Origin: Ciceribacter lividus
GTDB taxonomy: Bacteria; Pseudomonadota; Alphaproteobacteria; Rhizobiales; Rhizobiaceae
DNA length: 64,000 nucleotides
Direction: 5' to 3'
NCBI RefSeq assembly: GCF_003337715.1
Contig: NZ_QPIX01000006.1
Location: 124,001 to 188,000, forward strand
Shown: positions 37,785 to 46,166 of the stretch, in pieces
Layout: each line of letters opens with the position of its first letter
Numbering within the stretch: the first letter of the stretch is position 1
Made by a program: the position numbers and the translations under genes
Notes under the pieces: generated by a model
What the model was told of the DNA's origin: nothing
The model's database searches: none
Seen by the model: the letters and a program-made list of their open reading frames with translations, nothing else

Positions 37785-38291
37785 ATGGATAGTTTACCCA
37801 GAAGGCGTGCAGGTTCGAACGGATCACCCGAAAATGTCACCGCCGTCGACCGGGAAATCCTGGCGATCCTGCAGGAGGATGCCCGCGCGACCATCGAGGA
37901 CATCGCGGCCCGCACCGGTCTTTCGCCGTCCTCGGCGCAGCGGCGTCTGCAGCGGTTGCGAGAGCAGAAAGTCATTCTTGGTGACGTTTCGATCATCGAC
38001 CCGAAGAAGGTGGGGCTCGGCGTCACCCTGCTCGTCGAGCTCGAACTCGAGCGGGACAGGCCGGAGCTGATGGTCAACCTGCATCAGTGGATCGCGAAGA
38101 CGCCGGAGGTCCAGGAAGCCTGGTGCATCACCGGCCGCGGCGACTACACGCTTGTCGTCGTCTGTGGATCGATCGACGATTTCGACACGCTCGCCGAGCG
38201 GCTGGTGAACGAGAACCCGAATGTCCGCAAGTTCACCACCCATGTCGTCCTGAAGACCTTGAAGCGCGGGCTCGCCGTTCCGTTGAAGTGA
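37785..38291 (+). CDS. Lrp/AsnC-family transcriptional regulator
   Basis: 168 residues. HTH at about 20-70: VDREILAILQEDARATIEDI then LSPSSAQRRLQRLREQ. The RAM domain follows, with LGVTLLVELELERDRPELMV and TGRGDYTLVVVCGSIDDF. It lies between two convergently and divergently placed PLP lyases and may tune both in response to an amino acid. It ends 7 bp before the second lyase gene. Confidence 0.92.
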   Translation: MDSLPRRRAGSNGSPENVTAVDREILAILQEDARATIEDIAARTGLSPSSAQRRLQRLREQKVILGDVSIIDPKKVGLGVTLLVELELERDRPELMVNLHQWIAKTPEVQEAWCITGRGDYTLVVVCGSIDDFDTLAERLVNENPNVRKFTTHVVLKTLKRGLAVPLK

Positions 38292-38298
38292 CGAAGGC

Positions 38299-39276
38299 TT
38301 ACACGACGCGCGGCGTCTCCCCGGCCAGAACCGTCCGGAACACCTCGGCATCCACATTGGCGCCGCTGAGGATGATGCCGACCCTCCTGCCGCGCATGGC
38401 GTTGCGCTCCTGGAGAAGGGCCGCGAGCGACGCGGCGCCCGCCCCCTCGGCGACGTTGTGGGTGGTGCGATAGAGGACGCGCATCGCGTCGGCCACTTCG
38501 TCGTCGGTGACGGCGACGATGCGGGACGCGCCCCTCGCGTAGATTGCAAAGGCATCCTCCACGGGCACGCGAACGGCCATGCCGTCGGCGAATGTCCGCG
38601 CCGTTTCCGTCTCGATCAGCCGTCCCGCCTCGAAGGAAAGCTTCGCGGCGGGCGCGGGCGCGGAGACCACGCCGATGACCTCGGTCTCGAGGCCGAGCGC
38701 ATCGCGCGCGGCGATGACGCCGCAGATGCCGGAACCGCAGCCGATCGGCACATAAACCGCATCGAGGTCGGGCACCGCCGTGAAGAACTCCAAAGCGTAG
38801 GTCGCGACACCACGGACGATTTCTTCATGGAAAGGCGGCACAAGGAAGAAGCCGGTCTCGGCGGCGAGGCGCCGCGCTTCGATTCGCGCCTCGTCGAAAT
38901 CCTCTCCGAACTCGATGACCTCACCACCCCAGGCACGCATGGCAGCATTCTTTTCAACGGAATTGCCGCGCGGGACGACGATCCGCGCTTCGAGGCCGCA
39001 TGCCCTTGCGGCGCGTGCCTGGCTCTGACCGTGATTACCGCGCGTCGCAGTGACGATCCCTCGGGTCTCCGGCAATGCGCGGCAGAGCCAGTCCATGAAG
39101 GTAATACCGCCGCGAACCTTGAACGCGCCTGCCGGCGTGTGGTTTTCGTGCTTCACCCAGACGGTCGCCCCGACCTCGCCTGAAAGCTGCGGCCACACAT
39201 ATTGCGGCGTGGGCAGCATATGCCGATAGACAAGCGCGGCCGCCTCTTCGATGTCCTTGCGGGTAAACTGCTTCAT
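38299..39276 (-). CDS. Threonine dehydratase-like PLP enzyme
   Basis: About 325 residues from the ATG at 39276, preceded by GGAGCGAGGC. The PLP lysine is in PAGAFKVRGG, the loop is TATRGNHGQSQARAA, the glycine loop is GCGSGICGVIAARDAL, and the closing segment is LSGANVDAEVF. It has no regulatory ACT domain. Relatives deaminate threonine, serine or 3-hydroxyaspartate. It is divergent from an AraC gene and close to the other lyase but not of the same subgroup. Confidence 0.88.
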   Translation of the reverse strand: MKQFTRKDIEEAAALVYRHMLPTPQYVWPQLSGEVGATVWVKHENHTPAGAFKVRGGITFMDWLCRALPETRGIVTATRGNHGQSQARAARACGLEARIVVPRGNSVEKNAAMRAWGGEVIEFGEDFDEARIEARRLAAETGFFLVPPFHEEIVRGVATYALEFFTAVPDLDAVYVPIGCGSGICGVIAARDALGLETEVIGVVSAPAPAAKLSFEAGRLIETETARTFADGMAVRVPVEDAFAIYARGASRIVAVTDDEVADAMRVLYRTTHNVAEGAGAASLAALLQERNAMRGRRVGIILSGANVDAEVFRTVLAGETPRVV

Positions 39277-39402
39277 GCCTCGCTCCGTCTTATGTTGCTG
39301 GTCACGAAACTGGCATGCCAAGATGCGTGACGCTTTCAGATTCCTGACGTAAAAGGTCGTCTGAACCTGGTCCGAAGAGTGGATGAGCGTATGGGAGGAA
39401 CC

Positions 39403-40221
39403 GTGGCTTTGAAGCCTGAGCCAACGCGGCGGGTAACGGTCGGACGCTGGACGGCGGAGCTGCTGCCGCGCCAAGCTTACGAAGCCCGCTACACGGCGGA
39501 ACGCGCTCTGCTCGGCTTTGCCTTCGACAGTCAGGAGGGCGTGCATGCCTATGCCGGCGATCGCATCCGGCCGTTTCGCGCGACACCGAATGGTCTTGCC
39601 TATGTGCCGGAGGGCTGCGACGTCTACTCACGGTCGCCTGCGGGCGGAGAGTACCTCGCCGTGACGGGCTTCGATCTCGACGGAGCCGGCGGTTTTCCCT
39701 TCAGCGACCGCATGGATCCACCTGCTATTGCGGCCGCGCACGGGACAAGGCGCTTGCTACTTGCCTTCCCCGCCGCCGACCTGCTGCATTTCGAAGCTCT
39801 TATGGGCTTCCTCATCGAGCGCCTCCATGTGCAGATACGTGGTCGCCAAGCCCCGGCGGACAGTGCACGATGGATGACTGCGCAGCGTCTGCGGCGGGTC
39901 GACGAGATCATCGAGGCCCGTCTCGACCTAACGCTGACGGTGCAGGATCTCGCTGACGAACTCGGCCTTTCCGCCGGATTCTTTTCCCGGGCCTTCAGGC
40001 AAGCGACCGGCCGCTCACCTCATGCCTATATTCTTGATCGAAAGATCGCGCGGGCCCGGGCGCTGATTGCCGCCGGGGCGGAGGACCTGAGCGCGGTTGC
40101 ACTGGCGGCCGGCTTTTCCTCCCATGCGCACTTCACGACCGTGTTTCGACAGAAGCTGGGCGTCAGCCCGAGTGTCCTGCGCGCAAACCTCGTCACGCCT
40201 CATCCCTCGCTGGTCTCATAA
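39403..40221 (+). CDS. AraC-family transcriptional regulator
   Basis: About 272 residues using the GTG at 39403, which has GGGAGG 4 bases upstream; an ATG 12 bp earlier is possible. The N-terminal part is an AraC-type sensing domain. The C-terminal HTH pair reads LTVQDLADELGLSAGFFSRA, FRQATGRSPHAYIL, and the second signature LAAGFSSHAHFTTVFRQKLG with VSPSVLR. It is divergent from the threonine-dehydratase-like gene and may control it. Confidence 0.88.
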   Translation: MALKPEPTRRVTVGRWTAELLPRQAYEARYTAERALLGFAFDSQEGVHAYAGDRIRPFRATPNGLAYVPEGCDVYSRSPAGGEYLAVTGFDLDGAGGFPFSDRMDPPAIAAAHGTRRLLLAFPAADLLHFEALMGFLIERLHVQIRGRQAPADSARWMTAQRLRRVDEIIEARLDLTLTVQDLADELGLSAGFFSRAFRQATGRSPHAYILDRKIARARALIAAGAEDLSAVALAAGFSSHAHFTTVFRQKLGVSPSVLRANLVTPHPSLVS

Positions 40222-40269
40222 CCGGCAAAACGCGACCGCCCTGCAGCACGAACGGACAAGGTCCGGCTA

Positions 40270-40635
40270 CTAAGACACACCTCGACCACGAAGAGCGTGA
40301 TTCGGGTCAAAGGCAGTACCATCGTCAGCGGCATCGATAGCGCTCAAGAAGCCATCCCTGCCGCCATTCGCATCCATCCAGTGCAGCACACGACACACCG
40401 CATCTGCATTACAGCATTGAATCCTTGCCGGCTTTGGAAGTCCATTCAAAGGGCGTGGTGGGCAACGGTCTCTCGGAGTCACGCACACATGGTTCCGAAG
40501 CGGTCGGTGCGGACCTCATATATCGCTGGTCGGCGGAAACGAGAACAGCGATCCCTTCGTCGAACCAGGCGGGAAACGCGCCGGTGAGCCGCGCCCATAA
40601 ACCGACCCTGCGATGCAATTCGACATGCAGACGCG
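40270..40635 (-). pseudogene. Remnant of a metallopeptidase-like protein, frameshifted
   Basis: Two minus-strand frames together give ARLHVELHRRVGLWARLTGA, FPAWFDEGIAVLVSADQRYM, and after a frame break near 40415 CRVLHWMDANGGRDGFLSAI and ALRGRGVS. The order H-E-L-H / P-x-W-F-D-E-G-x-A-V / D-x-R-Y is that of small secreted zinc-peptidase-like proteins of proteobacteria. The first zinc histidine appears changed to leucine, and the N-terminal part is gone. Its 5' end collides with the FAH fragment on the other strand. The family is from memory of the pattern. Confidence 0.5.
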
Positions 40636-40876
40636 CCTGAACGGTACGGTCGTCCAGGATGCTACTTTCGATCAGATGATCTTCGACGTAGCCCGACAGA
40701 TCGAATACTGCTCGACGTTTACGCGACTGGAGGTCGGTGATGTCATTGCTACGGGGACACCGGGGGGCGTCGGAGCGAAACGCAACCCACCTCTCTGGAT
40801 GAAGCCGGGGGATGTCGTCGAGGTCGAAATCGAAAAGCTGGGCGTCCTAAGAAACCCGATCGCAGACGAAGAGTGA
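40598..40876 (+). pseudogene. C-terminal fragment of a fumarylacetoacetate hydrolase-family protein
   Basis: The frame reads TRLNGTVVQDATFDQMIFDV, then FTRLEVGDVIATGTPGGVGA and PGDVVEVEIEKLGVLRNPI. This is the last third of an FAH-type hydrolase. An in-frame stop lies at once upstream and the metal-binding E-x-E region is missing. The first bases overlap a metallopeptidase fragment on the other strand, so the breakpoint lies at about 40613-40635. Confidence 0.8.
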
Positions 40877-41021
40877 CAGCCTGATGTGGCAGGCGCGAGG
40901 TCCCGACCTTCTGCCGCACGTTCTGTCGCAGGCGACGGCTTTGAGAATTCCGGCCAATGCTATGGGGCCATTCTGTTCGACTCCGAGACTGGCCGGATAC
41001 TCTATGTAGAAGCGACAACCG

Positions 41022-42227
41022 TCACGAACCGGCCGGCTGAAGCTGTTCCTTGAGGCGCGGAAAGGCCAGGTGGCTGGTCAGGGCCGCCGCCGCCGCACAA
41101 ACCGCGATCATCGCGATCATCGGAGTCGCGGTACCGTCCTCGAAGACACCGAGCAGCAGGCTGGCCAGCGCGCCCGCGCCGAAGCCGAGCGCACCCATCA
41201 GAGCCGCCGCGACGCCGGAGATCGCGCCGTGACCCTCGAGGCTCAGCACGTTGCAGGTCGGCATGATGCCGCCAAGCGACGAGATCATGAGGAACAGCAG
41301 GATCGAGGTCGGAACGACGCCGCCGGCGCCGGCAAGCTGGATCGCCAGCAACAGGATCGCGGCGGCGGCATAGATGCCGGTCGAGGCACGAGCGATCGCC
41401 CGCAGGCCGAAACGGGAGACCTGCCGCGTGGCGATTTGCGCCCCTGCTCCAAGACCGAGGGCGTTCAGGCTGAAGACGAGCGAGTAGGCCATGGGTGACA
41501 GGCCATAGAGATCGATGAAAATGAACGAAGACCCGGCAATATAGGCAAAGAAGCCGCCCTGGGCGAGCGCGAGCGTGCCGGCGTAGGGAATGAAATCCCG
41601 GCGCAGCACGAGATGCACATACCATTTCAAGGCGTCGCCCGGCCTGCTCGTCTCCCGCAGCTCGCGCATGCGGGTTTCCGGGAGCATGGTCCAGGCGACC
41701 ACGGCGGCCAACAGGCCGAAACATGCCAGCACCATGAAGATAAGCCGCCAGGACCCGACGCCCAGCAGCATGCTGCCGACAAGCGGCGCCACGATCGGCG
41801 CGACGCCGTTGATGAGCACCACGACCGACATCAGCCTGGCGGCCTGCACTCCGGTGTAGAGATCGCGGATCACGGCCGCCGCCATCACCATGCCGATCGA
41901 ACCGCCGATACCCTGCAGCAAGCGCCATGCCAGCAATTGCCGGACATCGCCCGCGAAGATGCAGCCGATCGACGCGACGACGAAGATCGCCAGCGCCAGA
42001 TAGATCATCGGCTTGCGGCCCGTCCGGTCCGAGATCGGGCCGTAGAACAATTGCCCGACGGTAAAGCCCAGGAAAAAGGCCATGACACTCATCTGGACGC
42101 CCGCCGCCGAGCCGTTCAGCGAGGTGGCGATGTCAGGCATTGCGCCGAGATACATGTCAGTTGCCATTGGCCCGACACCGCACATCAGGCCGAGAGCGAT
42201 GCCAATCCGGGATGCGCCTTTTTCCAT
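41022..42227 (-). CDS. MFS multidrug exporter, Bcr/CflA family
   Basis: About 401 residues from the ATG behind AAGGAAT. Twelve hydrophobic segments are expected. The family start GIALGLMCGVGPMATDMYLG, motif A YGPISDRTGRKPMIYLALAI and the motif C-like VVLINGVAPIVAPLVGSMLL are all there. It diverges from a tetR gene with two clear operators between. Likely role: proton-driven export of drugs or plant phenolics, repressed by the TetR protein. Confidence 0.92.
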   Translation of the reverse strand: MEKGASRIGIALGLMCGVGPMATDMYLGAMPDIATSLNGSAAGVQMSVMAFFLGFTVGQLFYGPISDRTGRKPMIYLALAIFVVASIGCIFAGDVRQLLAWRLLQGIGGSIGMVMAAAVIRDLYTGVQAARLMSVVVLINGVAPIVAPLVGSMLLGVGSWRLIFMVLACFGLLAAVVAWTMLPETRMRELRETSRPGDALKWYVHLVLRRDFIPYAGTLALAQGGFFAYIAGSSFIFIDLYGLSPMAYSLVFSLNALGLGAGAQIATRQVSRFGLRAIARASTGIYAAAAILLLAIQLAGAGGVVPTSILLFLMISSLGGIMPTCNVLSLEGHGAISGVAAALMGALGFGAGALASLLLGVFEDGTATPMIAMIAVCAAAAALTSHLAFPRLKEQLQPAGS

Positions 42228-42258
42228 GGGGTATTCCTTTGTCGCCAAGTGAGGTATA

Positions 42259-42306
42259 GAAACGATATCGTTTCCTAAATTTAATTGGAAACGCATTCGT
42301 TTCCAA
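42259..42306. promoter_or_regulatory. Two palindromic TetR operators between MFS and tetR
   Basis: Site 1, GAAACGATATCGTTTC (42259-42274), is a perfect 16-bp palindrome. Site 2 has arms TTGGAAACG (42285-42293) and CGTTTCCAA (42298-42306) around CATT. Both share the half-site GGAAACG/GAAACG and lie between the divergent start codons. Repression of both genes by the TetR protein is the simple reading. Confidence 0.8.
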
Positions 42307-42330
42307 ATGTCAACAGGGAATTGCTGCGCC

Positions 42331-42963
42331 ATGTCGAATTCCGTCGCTTCTCCCGGCCGACCGCCGGTTCTGGATGAAACCAAGCGTCGGGAGTTGATCC
42401 TGCAGGCGGCAGAGGAGGTCTTCGCCTCCCTCGGCTATGGCGACGCCACCATGGAAGAGATTGCGCGCGCCTGCGGCATGGCCAAGAAATCGGTCTACAA
42501 GCTGTTTCCCGACAAGCCGGCGCTGTTCCGCGCCTTGATCCAGAGCCACGATCCCGTCGATGCCTGGGTGGCGAGCCCCGACGAGGCGGCTGATCCGCGC
42601 GACAGGCTGCGCAAGCTGCTGATCGGCCTCGCCGCCTTCATCCTTTCGCCGCGCCAGCTGGCGCTGACGCGCCTCGTCATCTCGGAAGCACGCAAGTCGC
42701 CAGATCTGGCCGATCTCTTCTACCGCGAATGCATGGACAGGGCACAAACGCTTATGGTCGAGCGGCTCCAGCCGACAAACCTGCTCTCCGACGCCGCCGA
42801 CATGGAGCGGAAGAAACTGCTCGTGGACGTATTCCTGGGCGCCATTCTCGGGCAGTTGCATCTCCAGGCGCTCATTCTCGATATGGATCAGGACACGCTC
42901 ATGCGGCAGCTCCAAATTCGCATCGACGTCGCACTTGCGGCCCTGTGCCCTCCGGCCACGTAA
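42331..42963 (+). CDS. TetR-family repressor
   Basis: About 210 residues from ATG 42331. The HTH is AAEEVFASLGYGDATMEEIA then CGMAKKSVYKLFPDKPALFR. The C-terminal half matches the TetR_C (AefR-like) type. It should bind the two operators in the 100-bp gap and be released by substrates of the Bcr/CflA exporter. Confidence 0.92.
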   Translation: MSNSVASPGRPPVLDETKRRELILQAAEEVFASLGYGDATMEEIARACGMAKKSVYKLFPDKPALFRALIQSHDPVDAWVASPDEAADPRDRLRKLLIGLAAFILSPRQLALTRLVISEARKSPDLADLFYRECMDRAQTLMVERLQPTNLLSDAADMERKKLLVDVFLGAILGQLHLQALILDMDQDTLMRQLQIRIDVALAALCPPAT

Positions 42964-43019
42964 GGGCAGGCTCGACTTCACGGGTTGCGCAGGGCCGCCG
43001 CCACTTCCCCGAAACAAAC

Positions 43020-43047
43020 CGCGCGCCCGGGGCCGATCGGGCGCGCG
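43020..43047. terminator. GC-rich stem-loop downstream of tetR
   Basis: CGCGCGCCCG (43020-43029) and CGGGCGCGCG (43038-43047) are perfect 10-bp arms with an 8-base loop, 57 bp after the tetR stop. No T-run is present, so termination is probable but not certain. Confidence 0.45.
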
Positions 43048-43084
43048 TCCAGAAGCGGGAAGATGCGATCGGCGTCCGCCCGCG

Positions 43085-43337
43085 CTACCAGATCTTTCGA
43101 ATGAAGCTGAGCTGCAGATAGTCGCCGTCGAAAGCGCTGCGGCTGTAGACGTCGGTCAGATATTTCAGCGTCACGGTGGTGCGATGCTCGGAGAAATCGA
43201 CCGCCAGGATAGGACCGAGCCGGATGGATTTATGCCTCTGCCCGTCAGTCGCCGGCACAGCCGGCGAACCTTCGTCGTCCTCGATCTGCCAGCGGATGTT
43301 CCCGGTCAATCCGAACTGGAAGCGATTGTAGCACCGA
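43085..43337 (-). pseudogene. C-terminal remnant of an outer-membrane transporter (phenol MetA-pathway type)
   Basis: The minus frame reads RFQFGLTGNIRWQIEDDEGS, then HKSIRLGPILAVDFSEHRTT and YLTDVYSRSAFDGDYLQLSF to a stop. It follows the end of the intact transporter encoded at 43869-44756 (G-x-x-I-G-P ... L ... W-x-x-D-V ... G-D ... F), so it is a paralogue's last beta strands. It joins the broken MFS gene at about 43337. Confidence 0.65.
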
Positions 43338-43767
43338 GCCCGTCAAAAGAAGCAGCCCACCGACTGCGGTGAACCCGGCGAAGAAGGCCATCGCGGCAAC
43401 CATACCACCGCCAAGCGTGGAGACGGCGGCAACCCAGAGCGGGCAGACGAACTGGCCGATGAAGAACATCGACGTCCAAATGCCCGAGGCCCGGCCACGA
43501 TAGCCGCCCGGCAGCTTGCTCATGGTGAAGGCGAGCACGAGCGGCAGCGAGATCCCGCACCCGACATTGTTGACGAACCATGCCGATAATGCCGCCGGTC
43601 AGCGACGACTGCGTATAGAGAATGGCAAAGCCAGCGGCCTGCATGATCATCGCGCCGACGGAGTGCTTGGACTGGAAGCGGAAGAACGTCGCCCCGGCCA
43701 CCACGCCGAGCGAGCCGATCGCACTCGCCCGTTCGCGCGGCTTCTCCGCTGTGATCCTCGCTCGATG
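43338..43767 (-). pseudogene. Broken MFS transporter gene with frameshift
   Basis: One frame gives RERASAIGSLGVVAGATFFR and QAAGFAILYTQSSLTGGIIG. After a frame shift near 43585, another gives VNNVGCGISLPLVLAFTMSK, RGRASGIWTSMFFIGQFVCP and AAMAFFAGFTAVGGLLLL. Together these are the last four or five helices of an MFS carrier. The N-terminal two thirds are absent and the C-terminal end is fused to the outer-membrane protein fragment. Confidence 0.65.
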
Positions 43768-43826
43768 CTGGCGCGCTGATGCATTGTCGAAGCTCGCCTG
43801 CGGCTCTCCGCGTGCAGCCTCCCTCT

Positions 43827-43861
43827 CACCTCTCGGAGGGGCCATGCCCCTCCGAGAGGTG
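43827..43861 (-). terminator. Long perfect stem-loop after the outer-membrane transporter gene
   Basis: CACCTCTCGGAGGGGC (43827-43842) and GCCCCTCCGAGAGGTG (43846-43861) are 16-bp perfect arms with a CAT loop, 7 bp past the stop codon. Length and place mark it as the transcript end of the minus-strand transporter gene even without a T-tract. Confidence 0.65.
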
Positions 43862-43868
43862 CTCGAGC

Positions 43869-44756
43869 CTAAAACTTGGTGGCAAAGTTGACCCAGACAG
43901 CGTCACCTTGAGCTCGATTCTCCGCGAGAACGTCGTGCTGCCAGGAGGCGCTGAGCTGCAAACCCGGATTGAAAGAATAGGTTAGCGACGGACCGATGGC
44001 AAAACCTTTGCCGCGATGTCCGTCTGCGGCAACCGCCGGGCCGTCGTCATCCGAGAGCTGCTCGAGATAGTAGCCCACAGCGCCAATGCGCCACTTGTCG
44101 AAGTTCCAGCCGACCGCGTAATCCAGGACGAATTCCGTACCGGACGTGTAGTTGGTTTCGGTATTTTCCGTGTTGAAGATCAGGCGGGCCGTGGCGCCGA
44201 GTTCCAGGCCCTGCGGATCCGAATAGTGGTAGCCGACGGTCGGCTGAACGGACCAGTGGTTGGTGCCGATATTGGCGATCTCGGAGACGTCGTACTTGCC
44301 GGTTGGCATTGCCACGTCGACACCCACGACGAACGTGTTGTTGCGATCCGGGTGCCAGGCGAGTCCCACGGAGGTGGTGATGTCGGCGAGGCCGAGCGTG
44401 GTGTCCTGGCCGAATGGCAGCGACATGTCGAGATGAACGACCGGAACGACGAGTTGTCCCCAGAGCTGGGCGCCGCCGATTTCGATGTCACTCACGTAGA
44501 GGAAGCGGAAGGTTTCCGCCAGCGCCTTGACCTCGAAGTCGATCGGCACCTTGTCGCCGTTCGAGTCGTTGGTCCGGTCGGCGGTGAAATAGTTGGTCTG
44601 GGAAAGAAAATAGAGACCGGGGTAGGGTGGAATGCCCGCAGCGAAGAATTGCGGTGAACCCGGCGAATACTGCGTGTTGCCGTTCTCGGCAGCCTGCGCC
44701 TGACAGAGCGTCGTTGCCGATAGCGCCGCGGCAAGCCCGAATTTCCTGAATTTCAT
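43869..44756 (-). CDS. Outer-membrane transporter, phenol MetA-pathway/SphA type
   Basis: 295 residues; signal peptide cut after about residue 22 (LCQAQAAENG). The rest alternates in the manner of a beta-barrel and ends in phenylalanine (FATKF), the usual barrel C-terminus. The family is found beside aromatic degradation genes and is thought to pass hydrophobic aromatics. GAGGAGGAT precedes the start. It is encoded upstream of, and points away from, the aromatic operon at 46-55 kb, and probably supplies that pathway. The 281 bp from its start to 45037 show no gene. Confidence 0.8.
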   Translation of the reverse strand: MKFRKFGLAAALSATTLCQAQAAENGNTQYSPGSPQFFAAGIPPYPGLYFLSQTNYFTADRTNDSNGDKVPIDFEVKALAETFRFLYVSDIEIGGAQLWGQLVVPVVHLDMSLPFGQDTTLGLADITTSVGLAWHPDRNNTFVVGVDVAMPTGKYDVSEIANIGTNHWSVQPTVGYHYSDPQGLELGATARLIFNTENTETNYTSGTEFVLDYAVGWNFDKWRIGAVGYYLEQLSDDDGPAVAADGHRGKGFAIGPSLTYSFNPGLQLSASWQHDVLAENRAQGDAVWVNFATKF

Positions 44757-45037
44757 TATCCATCCTCCTCACATGAACAACGACAACGATACCCGCGCGA
44801 AGAGGCTCCGGGTCGCAAACGCGCGCACGACGTCATCCTCGCGGTAAGCGAGTCTGGTCATCCAGATTGTCTGCTGTCCTTCCCCCTCGGCGGCCTCCTC
44901 GCCACCGGTGCATCGAGATTCTCTAGGGAAACCCGATACCACCCGAAATCCGGACTAAGCCGGCACTTGACGAATGTAAAATGGTCATTGGCAATACGAG
45001 CTATTCGCAGAATAAATACCCGGCTCAGGCATATTCA

Positions 45038-45979
45038 TCATGTCGCAAGATCTATGCCTTCGACCTCGCCACTCTCAGCAATCGCGCGGACCGTCTCGTG
45101 GATCTGCTCGCGGATCCACGAGAGGGCCGGATCGCGTGTCCGATAACTGTGCCACTGAAGCGACTGCTGCAGCGCGGGCAGCGGAAACGGCGGCTCCACG
45201 ATCTTGACACCGCCGAGCTTCACCAAGACCTGCGCCAGACTCCGCTGGACCAGCCCGACCCGCCGGCTGCCCCGAACGAGCAAGGGCAGCGACGAGAAGA
45301 AATAGGTGGTTACCTCGATCCTGAGCTTGATACCGACGCGATCGAAGGCCCGCTGGGCGAAGCTTTCCCCGCCATTGGGCGGTTGCATCACGACATGGCC
45401 GGCGGACAGAAAGTCGGCCTGCGACATCACGCCGGAGGAGAACGGCCCGTCCGCATCGACGACGCAGCAAAGCCGGTCCTCAAGCAGCGTCTCCATCGGA
45501 TGATTGGTGGAACAGAATACGGTGGGCGCGATCAGCAGGTCGGCCTCACCACGTTCCAGCAGAAGGTGCGGATAGTTCTGTTGCGGCTTGAATTGGATCT
45601 GGATGGCGGGCGCCAGTTTCTCCAGGCGCTGGAGAAACGCCGGCATGATCGTTAGGACGGTGTAGTCCGACACGATGAAGCTGAAGCTCCGGTTCGATTC
45701 CTCAGGTGAGAACGACGGGGTTGAAACGACCGCGGCCTCGATCCGGACGATGATGTCGCGCACCGGCTGTTCGAGCGATGCGGCCAATGGCGACAATTCC
45801 ATGGATCGCCCGACCTGGATGAGAAGCGGATCGTCGAAATAGTCCCGCAGCCGCCCGAGCGCATTGCTCATCGCCGACTGTGTGATGAACATTTCCTCGG
45901 CCGCACGGCTGACGTTGCGGATACGGATCAGCGTATCGAGCGCGGCCAGCAGGTTCAGATCGAGGTTCTTGAACCGCAT
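45038..45979 (-). CDS. NodD/FdeR-like LysR-family regulator
   Basis: 313 residues. The N-terminus MRFKNLDLNLLAALDTLIRI and SQSAMSNALGRLRDYFDDPL closely follows the NodD pattern (M-R-F-x-x-L-D-L-N-L-L-x-A-L-D ... A-M-S-x-A-x-x-R-L-R-x-Y-F). The effector domain opens with SFSFIVSDYTVLTIMPAFLQ as in NodD/LinR/FdeR. Members of this branch sense flavonoids or other phenolics. It diverges from the ten-gene aromatic operon, as fdeR does from fdeA in Herbaspirillum (recalled). Flavonoid-dependent activation of that operon is the working idea. Confidence 0.88.
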   Translation of the reverse strand: MRFKNLDLNLLAALDTLIRIRNVSRAAEEMFITQSAMSNALGRLRDYFDDPLLIQVGRSMELSPLAASLEQPVRDIIVRIEAAVVSTPSFSPEESNRSFSFIVSDYTVLTIMPAFLQRLEKLAPAIQIQFKPQQNYPHLLLERGEADLLIAPTVFCSTNHPMETLLEDRLCCVVDADGPFSSGVMSQADFLSAGHVVMQPPNGGESFAQRAFDRVGIKLRIEVTTYFFSSLPLLVRGSRRVGLVQRSLAQVLVKLGGVKIVEPPFPLPALQQSLQWHSYRTRDPALSWIREQIHETVRAIAESGEVEGIDLAT

Positions 45980-46035
45980 GAGTGTCCTCCCAGATATTCA
46001 CAGCGTAAATATAAATCATTCATCAAAGCAATTTT

Positions 46036-46058
46036 GTAAACAGATTGATTTTCGTTAA
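46036..46058. promoter_or_regulatory. nod-box-like segment upstream of the aromatic operon
   Basis: GTAAACAGATTGATTTTCG in the divergent gap resembles the conserved right half of nod boxes (A-A-A-C-A-A-T-C-R-A-T-T-T-T) with one extra G and a C-to-T change. ATC and GAT triplets nearby also fit. The match is by eye. Confidence 0.35.
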
Positions 46059-46166
46059 GTCTCGCCTCGGGAGGAGATGATGTCATGTGGCCGGTTGAGC
46101 CATGCCGTCAGCCCAATCTCCTCCCGATGAAATCTGCGCCGCTCGCGGCGACCTCGAGGAGACCTA

